This document shows positions 25,001-37,000 of a stretch of DNA of 64,000 bases, piece by piece. The notes under the pieces are model-generated. The model was not told the origin of the DNA and searched no databases. It saw nothing but the letters and a program-made list of their open reading frames with translations. How positions within the stretch are numbered: the first letter of the stretch is position 1; each line of letters starts with the position of its first letter. The stretch is from assembly GCA_902728285.1 (NCBI GenBank), contig CACVBU010000167.1:173938-237937 (forward strand), read 5' to 3'. The translations under genes were made by a program, and so were the position numbers. The DNA comes from Clytia hemisphaerica (Eukaryota; Cnidaria; Hydrozoa; Leptothecata; Clytiidae).

Positions 25001-28000
25001 GTCTAATATGCAACAAGGGAATTTTGTTTCTTGTCCCAACATATTTTTTCACAATTAGTCTTTCCTTTCCAAATATGTCAAAGTATTGCATAGTGTCCTC
25101 CCCCCCTTTATAAAGGGGGGGGGGACCAATTTTCCAATTTTGAATGGGTGAGGGGGGAAATGAAAATTTGAATAGTAAAGGGGGGGGGAACAAGGGGGGA
25201 AAACATCGATAGATGGCAAATTTGGTGGGGGAGTGTGAAATCACTTCAATTTTATCTCAGCAACCAAGGTCAGTCCACATGATATCATGTGATTAGATCA
25301 TGATTGAAAAATTAACCAATTTTCGTTCTATTTTGTCTAGTATTCCTTTTGCAGCTAAATTTTACGTTGTGTCAGGTTGAAATTTGAGAAATTTATACGG
25401 GTATATGGGGGGAAAATGATATTTTCAGAATTTTCTGGGGGGATAACAAAAAAGAGGGGGGAAACTAAAAAACTGAAAAGTCATAGGGGGAAAAAAAGAG
25501 GGGAACAAACCCTGGAGGACACTATGTATTGCCAAAATTCGACAACAATGACTTTTTTGCGGATCTGACTGCTTTTAACATACCTTAAGGGAATAAATTT
25601 TCGCGGGAACAAAAATTTCGCGGTTTTCGCGGATTTTGCCTAAAACCGCGAAATTAAGTTACCGCGAAATATTTCAAAATCATTACCAAAATGCTTCATA
25701 TTACTTCGAACAAACGCCCTTGGTGTTTATTAGGTTTTTTGGTTTTTAGGACGGGCGTTTATTCGAGGCAGGCGTTTATTGAAAATTTTTCCTCAAAGGA
25801 GGGGCATTTATCCTCTGAGTTTGTTCCAAAAGTAAAATTCGTGAAAATTCGCGATTTTGCAACCTCGTGAAAGTTTCTGCCCTTGAAAGTTCTACTCTTA
25901 AAATAGTCTGTACACAGACCCGTCATATACGGCTAATTTCAAAATTCATTGCCGTAGAGGTACTTCGAAACGATAAACGTGAGATACACACTGGTACAGA
26001 GTACTAAGAAGGGGTGTCTTTTATGGATCGCTGCCTAGAGGCTTCTATAATATTCGATTTCAGTCGTAAACTTTCGAATGATAAATATTACCTGGAAATG
26101 TTGGTTTCTTTAGTTGTTTTTCGAATTCAGTGTCTGAGTCAGACGACGAAGCTATCACATTTATTTCAGGGTCGCTATGGATAAAAAAATTATACTGTTA
26201 ATTATACTATATCTATAAAGAGGCCCCCCAGCGGTTGGCGTGATGGAGGGTTTGTCGTGGCGTGATGGCATGAAATTTCGAAAAAACGGCGTGATGGCGT
26301 GAAAATGAATTCCTGGCGTGATCGTGAAATCGAGTTTTTTTAGACGTGATGGCGTGAAATTTGCAGTTCAGCGTGATCGTGAAAATTATATTTATGACTT
26401 GAATCGTAACTCTATGTCCATTTTAGCCAATTTTGAGAGTTTAAATTTCAAAAATTTCTTGATCGGCCCCAACCATGGTGGAGCCTCCTATAGATCTCAT
26501 TTTAAAACATAAAAGAAACGGTGCAAACAGCATTATTCATCTGCCATTTATCCTTGTAACTTCCAATTGTCTTTAGCAGTTGCTAGCTAGTCTTCAAAAT
26601 AAAGTCAAATGCTATTATGAGAGTGTCGAAAATTGAAAATTTCTCCAGTTGGCGCAAACCATGGTTGCGCCTCCTCGTTCCCTTTTGAAAACTGTCCACG
26701 CTAATTCAAAATTGATGCCCATGGGTCCCATCAACAGGGGATACCAGGGGGCATATGGCCCTTCATGTTTTTACCAAGAAAAGCTACTTGTACTTTTAAA
26801 TGATTTCCATTATTTTTATTTTGTAATTATTTTTCCAATTGAAATTGGTCCTAAAAAAGCACTTTGAACCCTTCAAAATTCAATAATTTTCTCCGTTGCC
26901 CAACCATGGTGGGCAACGGAAGAAAGGAAGAAATTTTGGCGAGAATTTAATTTGGCGGATGGCCGTAAAAGTTTTTTCAGAGGAAATTTAATTTGGCGGT
27001 TGCAGGATATTTTTTGCCAAAAGCGTTATTAAATAAGCAAAAAAACCTGTTTTAAGGCTTGAAATAGCACAAATTTGGGGAATGCGTGAAATAAATTTGG
27101 CGGGAATTTAATTTGGCGGATGGAGGAAAAAATAAATTTTGGCAGGAACTTAATTTGGCGGATTTTGGCGAAATCCGCCAAATCCGCCAAATTTTCTTTC
27201 CGCCAAAATTTCTTCCTTTAAGGTAGTAATATTCCACTCGTAACTTTTAGCAACCAGCAGAAATCTGATATATCACAAATTTTGTTTCCAATACAAATCA
27301 TTTTTAGACAACCTTATAATTGTTGTCCTTGTAGTTATTTAGGTATTGTTATAAACAGGAAAAATAAAGAATCTTACCTGTCTGCTACGTTGGTTAGATC
27401 AATGTTGACTTGGATATCTGGATCAGAATGGGTGCTGGAGTTTCCTCGGCATCTTTAAAGAAGAAAAATAAACTGTTAAGCTGGGAATTCACAAAATTGT
27501 GAAGTCTTTCGTCAAACAGATCAGCGTGGAACTAATATTTTGCTTTTTGAAATCTATAGAGTCAGAACAGAAGTATTCTTAGTCGAGCTCCTAATGGGCT
27601 AAAACACAGAAAATTAACTACCCTTTTTGCAACAACAGTCCCGGCGGAACAAACATAAAAGTTGGGAGGATGAGGGCTAATTGAGATAAAATTCGCAATG
27701 AATTTGAGAAAGAAATCTCACTTGCTCAAAAGGTTGAAGCGGTTCCGCCAGGCCTGAACAATCTTCAAAGAAGACAAAAATGGGATATATCTTGGTTATA
27801 TAATATTGTATCATGTGCTTACACTATTGTATCAAAGGTTGTCCTGTTATGGTCGACTGTGCCACTTTGTGCATTTGATTTTGACCTGTGAGATATGGAC
27901 AAGTTTTTTCTTAAAGTACCTCGATAAAATAAAATGTTCACCTACAGCCTTACTTTACACAAAACATGGTTGGCGGAGGAACAAATTCAGCCCCTTTTTC

Positions 28001-31000
28001 GGACAGAGTGGCGGAATTTGAAGAAAATTTAGACAAAATTTCGGAAATTGGGTTGTCTGACGGTGACGGTGACGGTGAAATTTGGACAATGATGGTGCAG
28101 AAAAAACAAAATCTAGCAAAAAGTTTCGTGGAATTTCTGAATTGGCTAGAAATATTCGAAGATAGCGGAATTTTTAACAACGGAATTTTCGATGCCGTTA
28201 TTTTGGTCCATTTGTAAAGGTTTGAACGAAATTGGAGCTGATTAATAGACTTACCTTCTCGTATCAGGAGACAAAGGATCGTGTTCGGCTGAGTGATTTT
28301 GTACGCTCGATTTTGACCTGTAGAGATGCAAGACAAATTTTACTTAAAGAAACTCGACATAAAAAATGTTCGCCCTTTCTTCTCAAAAAACATTGTAGAA
28401 AATTGGATCAAGACTCTAAATTTATAGACTTACCTTCTTGTATCAGGAGACAAAGGATCGTGTTTGGCTGAGTGATTGTGTACGCTCGATTTTGACCTGT
28501 AGAGATGCAAGACAAATTTTACTTAAAGAAACTCGACATAAAAAATGTTCGCCCTTACTTCTCATAAAACATTGTAGAAAATTGGACCAAGGCTTTAATT
28601 TATAGACTTACCTTCTCGTATCAGGAGACAAAGGATCGTGTTCGGCTGAGTGATTTTGTACGCTCGATTTTGACCTGTAGAGATGCAAGACAAATTTTAC
28701 TTAAAGAAACTCGACATAAAAAATGTTCGCCCTTACTTCTCATAAAAACATTGTAGAAAATTGGACCAAGGCTTTAATTTATAGACTTACCTTCTTGTAT
28801 CAGGAGACAGAGGATCGTGTTCGGCTGAGTGATTTTGTACGCTCGATTTTGACCTGTAGAGATGCAAGACAAATTTTACGTAAAGAAACTCGATATAACA
28901 AAATGTTCGCCCTTACTTCTCACAAAACATGGTAGAAAATTGGATCAAGGCTCTAATTTATAGCCTTACCTTCTCGTATCAGGAGACAAAGGATCGTGTT
29001 CGGCTGAGTGATTTTGTACGCTCGATTTTGACCTGTAGAGATGCAAGACAAATTTTACTTAAAGAAACTCGATATAACAAAATGTTCGCCCTTACTTCTC
29101 AAAAAACATTGTAGAAAATTTGACCAAGGTTCTAATTTATAGACTTACCTTTTTGCATCAGGAGACAAAGGATCGAGTTCGGCTGAGTGATTTTGTACGC
29201 TCGATTTTGACCTGTAGAGATGCAAGACAAATTTTACGTAAAGAAACTCGATATAACAAAATGTTCGCCCTTACTTCTCACAAAACATGGTAGAAAATTG
29301 GATCAAGGCTCTAATTTATAGCCTTACCTTCTCGTATCAGGAGACAAAGGATCGTGTTCGGCTGAGTGATTTTGTACGCTCGATTTTGACCTGTAGAGAT
29401 GCAAGACAAATTTTACGTAAAGAAACTCGATATAACAAAATGTTCGCCCTTACTTCTCACAAAACATGGTAGAAAATTGGATCAAGGCTCTAATTTATAG
29501 CATTACCTTCTCGTATCAGGAGACAAAGGATCGTGTTCGGCTGAGTGATTTTGTACGCTCGATTTTGACCTGTAGAGATGCAAGACAAATTTTACTTAAA
29601 GAAACTCGACATAAAAAAATGTTCGCCCTTACTTCTCAAAAAACATTGTAGAAAATTTGACCAAGGTTCTAGTTTATAGACTTACCTTTTCGCATCAGGA
29701 GACAAAGGATCGAGTTCGGCTGAGTGATTTTGTACGCTCGATTTTGACCTGTAGAGATACAAGATAAATTTTACTTAAAGAAACTCGACATAACAAAATG
29801 CTCGCCCTTACTTCTCACAAAACATGGTAGAAAATTATATCAAGGCTCTAACTGATACTTTAATCGGATTAACTTTCGCGAAATTAAATCCACCACAAAA
29901 CTTTTAAAATCGTATTTTCGGCGGAGAAACGAGTTCCAAGTCTCCATTTATGGCAAAAAATTGCTATTTTTTAGCTGTTTTCTGGCTTATTCGCGAAATT
30001 AAATCCACGCGAAATTTTTCAAAACTCTGACTTGCGAGATTAAATCCAGAAAATTTCGCGATTTTTTTAGCTCGCGAAATTTAATCTCGCGAAATTTAAT
30101 CCGGTTAAATTAGACTTACCTTTTCGCATCAGGAGACAAAAGATCGTGTTCGGCTGAGTGGTTTTGTACACTCGATTTTGACCTGTAGAAGAGATAAGAG
30201 GAGGACTATCTTCATTCTAGACCAGATGATTATAATTAACACAAGGAAATACCTTAGTTCTCCAAATCAAATGGTTATCAAAGACAGAAGTTTTTGGAAC
30301 ACACAACTTACTTATGTATATAAATTTTATCAAAAGTTAGTTGGTCTTTTGATGAAGCCATTATAGTAAAAATTTAGGCTAGATAGAAAGCTTTATGCAC
30401 TGACTGACTTTATTATCAATACCTGTTATTGGACATGGATTCTGATTCATACGGCTGCAACAAAAGAAATGAAGGAAGTTCGTTTTCTTCGATTTTTGCG
30501 TTTTGCATTCTTCTTGTGCACCATTGCCAGATTTCTCCTGGTGATTTCGAGACGACCACAATGCCGTTTCCATTGCCTTTATCTGCTTCATTGATAGGAT
30601 GTGTATCAATTAAAACAATTTCTTCACCAGGAAAGACAACGATAGACCAAACCAATTGCTGAATGTGAAATATTATGGATTGGGTCATATGACCAGAGCT
30701 TGCCAAAGTTTGTACGTCCCTCAACGCTCCCACGATTATATCACGGCATCGAAAAGAGTACAAAGTTAGATTCACAGGTTCATCGTTCACCAATTTTTCG
30801 ATCATTTCAAATCGATACGTTATCAGATTGTGTTTACAGAGCATATTATATGCTTCAAGAACTTCTGGTAGTTCTGAAATCTTTCGAAATTTGTTCAATT
30901 CTTTTGGAAAATCTAGGATCACAGATGTGACCAAACTTTTGATATTCTCGATTAGAAAGTAATTGTTTTCATCGGATACAGCCAATCTATCAATGATACC

Positions 31001-34000
31001 AAGAGTTAGGAAAGCACAAGCATTCGTACCGTCGTTGTCATAGCATGTTTTCTTATGTTGTAGATCGCTCGATTTGATGGTATTTTTCATTGGTGAAGCC
31101 ATCATATGTGCGGTTATTGCATCATTTTGTTCCACTACGGTGACCTGTGACACTTCAAGTGGGTAAAAACTAATTTCAATTTGGTTGTCAATGGTCTCTA
31201 ACATCTCTTCAGCAGTCGATCGTTTGCTTGGCTCATACTTAAGGCCCAGATGGTATACGACTCTTATATGCTCATGGGAACATATTTGTTCTCTTTCATA
31301 TTGCTTGGAAGAGCTTGGCATTGCTTGTTTGGTCATAAGTTTTTCGAGTTTGGCCTTAGCAGGAAGCATTAAAAACTTTCCTTTTCCTACTTTCTCATCC
31401 ATTTCCTCGACATCTTTTTCAAATGGAAAATTTTGATCAGGATTTATTACTAAGAATAAAGTCATTGCCATTGCCCATACATCAACTTTCTTCAAGTCAT
31501 CAAGGGAAGCTACCTTGAGAAGAAACTGATCGACTAAAAGCTCTGGAGCCATAAACCAGACAGTTCCACGCTCAACGTGTTTTGTTTTCGTTACCAAATG
31601 ATTCATTTCAGTTTGGGCAGACATTGATCTAGCCTCACCCAAATCAGCAAGTTTACATACAATGGGTATTAAACTATACATCTTCCCGGCATCTTTTGAA
31701 TTCAATCCCCAATAATGTTGATTACTCACCAATATATTTTTAGGTTTAATGTCTCTATGGACAATGTTGTTGGTATGTAAGTACGCAACAGCTGCGATGA
31801 TATCTTGAGCGATTTTCATCTGGATGTTGGGTAGCGATGTTGTCAAGTTTTGTTCACTTAAAATGTTCAAGAACGATGAAAGACAATTGGCCTTAAGGTC
31901 ATTACGTCCTAACGGTCCAAAAGAAAATTCGAGGTATGGCAGCATGATTGCTTTCGGTTTGTCACAAACAGCAATTACATCAATGATATTTGGATGATTT
32001 GTCTGATATAGCACCATCGCTTCCTTTGCAAAAACTTTACCAAGCCTCTGTGAGGATTGTTCTAAAGGCTTTTTGATCACAACTTTATCACTTTCATATC
32101 TTACCAGTTCAACAGACGCAAACGATCCACGACCTATAGGAAATAATTCAAAAATTTAGTTAGCTTTACAAGGTGTCCGGAAAAAAAGTATCGATTCGTA
32201 CCACTTCTATAGCAAGAAAGAAAAACAAAATCACAATGTTTAAAAGTTTCTCCCTGCGTCATATTAATTGTCAACAAAACATCTTTTATGAATACCCAAT
32301 TCTACGTAAGCTTGTTAGTGCTATCAAGCGGGAAATAAAATCTATCTCGAGATGATAATTTTTCTCAGAGTTATCTCAGGATAATTTATCTCGAGATAAT
32401 TCATCTCTGGATAATTTATCTTGAGATAATTCATCTCCGGAAAATTTATCTCGAGATAAGTTTATCTCAAGGTAAGTTTATCTCGAGGTCGACATGTATT
32501 ATTGGAACTAATTTTCGCGGGAACTAATTTTCGCGGTCGAAAAAAAATATCCGAAAAATTGCATTTCACGGGTTCTAATTTTCGCGGTTTTTTCCATTCT
32601 GGAATTTTCGCGGGTTTTAATTTTCGCGGTTTTGCCCTTTTTTGTACAAATTTCTTTCATTTTCCTAGGGATTTTTCAATTTTTTCGATAAAATTGGAAA
32701 AAATTGTATTTCGCGGGAATTAATTTTCGCGGTTTTCAACTCTCAAAATTTTTCGCGGGAACAAATTTTCGCGATTTTAACGAAAAACCGTGAAAAACGC
32801 TAAAATTAAAACCCGCGAAAATTAGTTCCAATAAGGTAACTACAAGCCTACTAGCCTTATACATTTTCAACCGTAGTCGCGTGGTCAGGCGCGTGCCACT
32901 TAATTATTTAATTATCCCCCTTAACTCGATCCAATCCTTTCTTGACACTTTTTTTCTTTTGTCTATAGGTGCAAAAAAAGGACTGGGACGGTTTTAGTGG
33001 GATAAATCGTAACCTCAAAGCAGCTCTTAGTGCCCTACAATGGTTCCACAAGAAGACCTGCGAAGGTTCTTGGGTTTTCTTTGATGACCTCCGAAATTTC
33101 AGAGTACTTTTCACGATTCAATTGCGGGCATTCGCATGAAATTAAATCGATTTGCTTGGCCCGTCATAGGATGCGTGGAGTAAAGAAAATCGATTCTACT
33201 CCGACCGTGGCTTTCTTGCTCCGAACAAAATCCAAGATGGCGCCTGAAATTCACGTTTTGGCTGTTAGTCAATATTTTGATTTTTTTATGGATTTTGAGA
33301 CTTTTAAAGGAAAGTTCAAAAGTTCAATGTTTCAAATGTTGTTTAATTAGTTAAGTGTAGCTCCGACTTACACCAACAGAAGTGGCTGTTCATCATACTT
33401 ATTGACTTCAAAGCTTTGAAAGACTGTTTTGAAAGTTGTATTTTTTCACACAGATTTTGCTTGAATGTTTTCTCAATTTTGTTCAAGATGAAGGCTCAAA
33501 CACCAAACAAATTTTTACAGATGTTATGTAATGTGTACTTCTTTCCTGCTATCTCCTTGACGATTAACTAGAATCAAGCATTTTCTCAGAATAATTATAA
33601 CTTAACGTGTGTGAAATGTGTGTCAGGTGAACAATCGACAAAATAATTGATTCAAACCCCAAGAAATTGACTAGTTTAGGCTCTATTTGTACTGTTGGAT
33701 ATTTGGAAAAAATTATGGTGAAATTTCATATTTGTTGAGCTTTTTTAAGCGGTTTCGATGCTCAGTTTTTTGGGTCGCATACCTTTTTGGCTTTTTGCAA
33801 TCAGACTTCAAAAACCTTTCATGAGAACTTTTTAATAGATTTGAAAGATTTCAATTTAAATGATACTGTTTACGATTTTGTAGCCATGATATTTTCAGAT
33901 GCTCAAACGGTATTTCAGCAGTAAAAAAGTTAGTATTTTTGGCAGGTGAACATTCAGATTGTTCCATGTGCAATTTCCTGTTAACATCTGAAAAATCTTT

Positions 34001-37000
34001 TGGAAAATATTTAATATTTCAAAAGATATAGAGGTTTTTGGACCTACCCCAGTGGAGGTCCTATAAATTAACCTCTGTCCGTCCGTTCGTCCGTTCGTTC
34101 GTTCGTTTGTTCGTTACCAACTTTTCTCGAGATTGGCTCATTAGTGATTTTTTGCACAAAGATGTGTAGTTATAAACCCTCGAATGTGACGAAGCCCGAT
34201 CGGAAAAAATTTTTTTGGGCAAATTTGGGCCAAAAAACGGCTAAAAAATAGGTTTTTTGGACTTTGTGAAAAATTGGATCATTAATTTTTTCTGATTTTT
34301 TTTGCATGAAAGTAGGGTACCATCATAGGTAAAAGATGGCTCAAGCAGATTTTCGCAAAAAAATTTTGTTGGCTCAAAAAAAACGCATGTTTGTCTATAA
34401 GAATCACTATTAATAAGCATACATCAATGTTCTTAGTCAAATTACTCAATTATTTTTATGAGGTAGATGTTTTTTTTGCTCATGAGGGCTTACTTTTGAA
34501 GAATATGTGTGTTTAGACAGGAAATTTTTTTTGCTTGGCGTGTTTTTATGGAAAACTGGCCAAATTCGATATTTTTTATAAGCACATTATCAATTACTTA
34601 GGTATTAGCTGTTCTCGAGATGGGCTCTTTGATTGTTTATGATTTTTGCACAAAGATGCATAACTATAAACCCTCGAATGTGACGGAGACTGAATTTCGA
34701 AAAAAAATGTTTTTGAGCAAATTTGGGCTAAAAAACGGCTAAAAAACGGGTTTTTTTTTGACTTTGTAAAAAATTGCATCATTAATTTTTTCTGATTTTT
34801 TGTATGAAAGTAGGGTACCATCATAGATAAAAGATGGCTCAAGCAGATTTTTTCAAAAAAGGTTTGTTGGCTCAAAAAGCGCATGTTTATCTTAAAGAAT
34901 CACTATTAATAAGCATACATCAATGTTCTTAGTCAAATTACTTTTTTTTATGAGATAGATCTGCTACTTTTCGCAGATGATACAAAGATCTTCAAAGAAG
35001 TAGTTTCAGTCCATGACTCCCTTGCCATACAAAGTGATATAGACACACTCGAAAAATGGTCCATTGATTGGCTATTACAGTTCCATCCGGATAAATGTCA
35101 CATTCTTACAATCGGCAAATTCGTAAAAATAAAACACGCTCATCCGTATCGTCTTGGTGATATTCAGCTTGAGCACGTATTTGAACAAAAAGACCTGGGT
35201 ATATTGGTTGATGCTGAATTGACATTTGAAGACCATATAGCCAATCAAGTAAAAAAAGCCAACTCAATGCTTGGTGTCATCAAACGAGGTTTAACTCCAG
35301 AGATACACTATACTCAACATTTGTCCGACCACACCTTGAGTACGCACAATCAGTTTGGTCACCAAGATTACGTAAACACGTCAAATTTGGGCCAAATACG
35401 GCTGAAAAAAGGGCTTTTTGGACTTTGTGAAATATTGGATCATTGATTTTTTGCATGAAATTAGGTAAAAGATGGTTCAAGCAGATTTTTCTAAAAAAAG
35501 AATTCTTCAGCTCAAAAAACGCATCTTTATCTATAAGAATCACTATTAATGAGCATAAATTAATGTTCTTAGCCAAATTGGTCAATTTTTTGACGAGATG
35601 GATGTTTTTTTGCTCACGAAGTCTTGAATATGAAAGAATATTTCAAGAGCATGAAATTTTAGTTTCTAAATGTTTTTTATAAGAAACAAATGACTAATTT
35701 TAATAGATCGTCAATATTTGTGTTCTGAATGATTGTTTAATGGTCACGTCAAGTAGATATCAATTATAAATATGTTAAATGCATCGCGGCGTACATCACC
35801 ATGGGTTGATGAATCTCAATAACCAACTTTTACCTATTGAATATCTGCTTAATAGTCGATATCGTAAGGTAATCGATATTCAATCGATATTTAATCAATA
35901 ACTCTTCGATATCTCTTCGATATATTTTATGTCGATTAGCTATCGATTATAGATTTTAATCAATAGCTGTTGATCGATTAATATCGATTATCTATCTATT
36001 TGAATCGACGATCGAGTTTATCAACAACGAACGTCTAGAAAGGATATGTGAAAAAACAAAAAATAAATTTTTGTTATTATGCTAGGGTGAAGAAAAAACA
36101 AAAAAGATTGCCCTTCGAATCTCCTGCAGTTTTCGAGTGAATCGATTTTTAGTGAATCGATAGAACTTATCAAGACCCTCTTTTAATTAACGGTTTTTCT
36201 TTAGGTATAAAAATCAAATATCTGGTGCTACCAACGGATTCAGTGTGAAAAGTAGATAAAAAAAAATGGGGTTATTTGCTAAGTTTCGACAATCTGGTGC
36301 CAAGAAATGGCATTTAAGGCGAAAAATCGACTTGGGTGTTTTGTGATGACGTCGGCATTTTCCTAGGAGAATTTTCAGAAAAAATCATTCCCACTGCTGG
36401 ATAGCCTTGAGTTTGTAGTATCAAAAAATGGTATGGTTTCTTATGTTTTAGTGTTTAGATCTCGAGATAATTCATTTTTAAGGTGGTAAAATATGCTGAA
36501 AAACTGTTGACTCAGCAAAAAATATAATTTTTTTTGCCGGAAGCCTAAAGCTCCCGAGGATGGCATTCATAGCTTCACGCATAAGGAAGTTGGGCAAACA
36601 TCTTATAATTTTGCGTTTATTTTTGCGCGCGTTTTTCAGTACTTTAGTTCCGCTTAACGGTAGCATTCTTATCTTACGGTCTCTCTATTGTTTTATCATC
36701 ATCAAAATGACTTTTCCGGAGTTCTTTTGATCTGATTACTCATTTTGAAATCTCAGTTTGTCTTTTTCTTATCCCTGGAGAGTTAATGAATCTAAGGAAA
36801 ATCCCTTTTCTGGGAAATTCCCATATTCAACCACAAGTAGTTATTAAGTGCTCTTCATAGGTTAAAAATATTACTATACTAAAAGTATTCGAACGTGTTG
36901 TTGCTAAACGTGTACATTAGTATAAAATAACATATGAAGACTAGTGTCTTCAGATATACGCTTTTCATAGGAAAAACCAGTAAGTCGTATGATTCTGGCT

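Noticed and set aside
28232-29651. Repeated plus-strand frames of about 61-79 codons in the 28-30 kb array
   Set aside because: They are the antisense of the 63-nt exons and introns. The minus-strand reading has splice sites and constant phase, and the plus frames run through intron sequence.
28250-30190. A CRISPR-like or satellite reading of the regular 179-bp array
   Set aside because: The whole unit repeats, not just a short repeat with unique spacers; the genome is eukaryotic; and the exon-intron structure explains the pattern better than a non-coding satellite.
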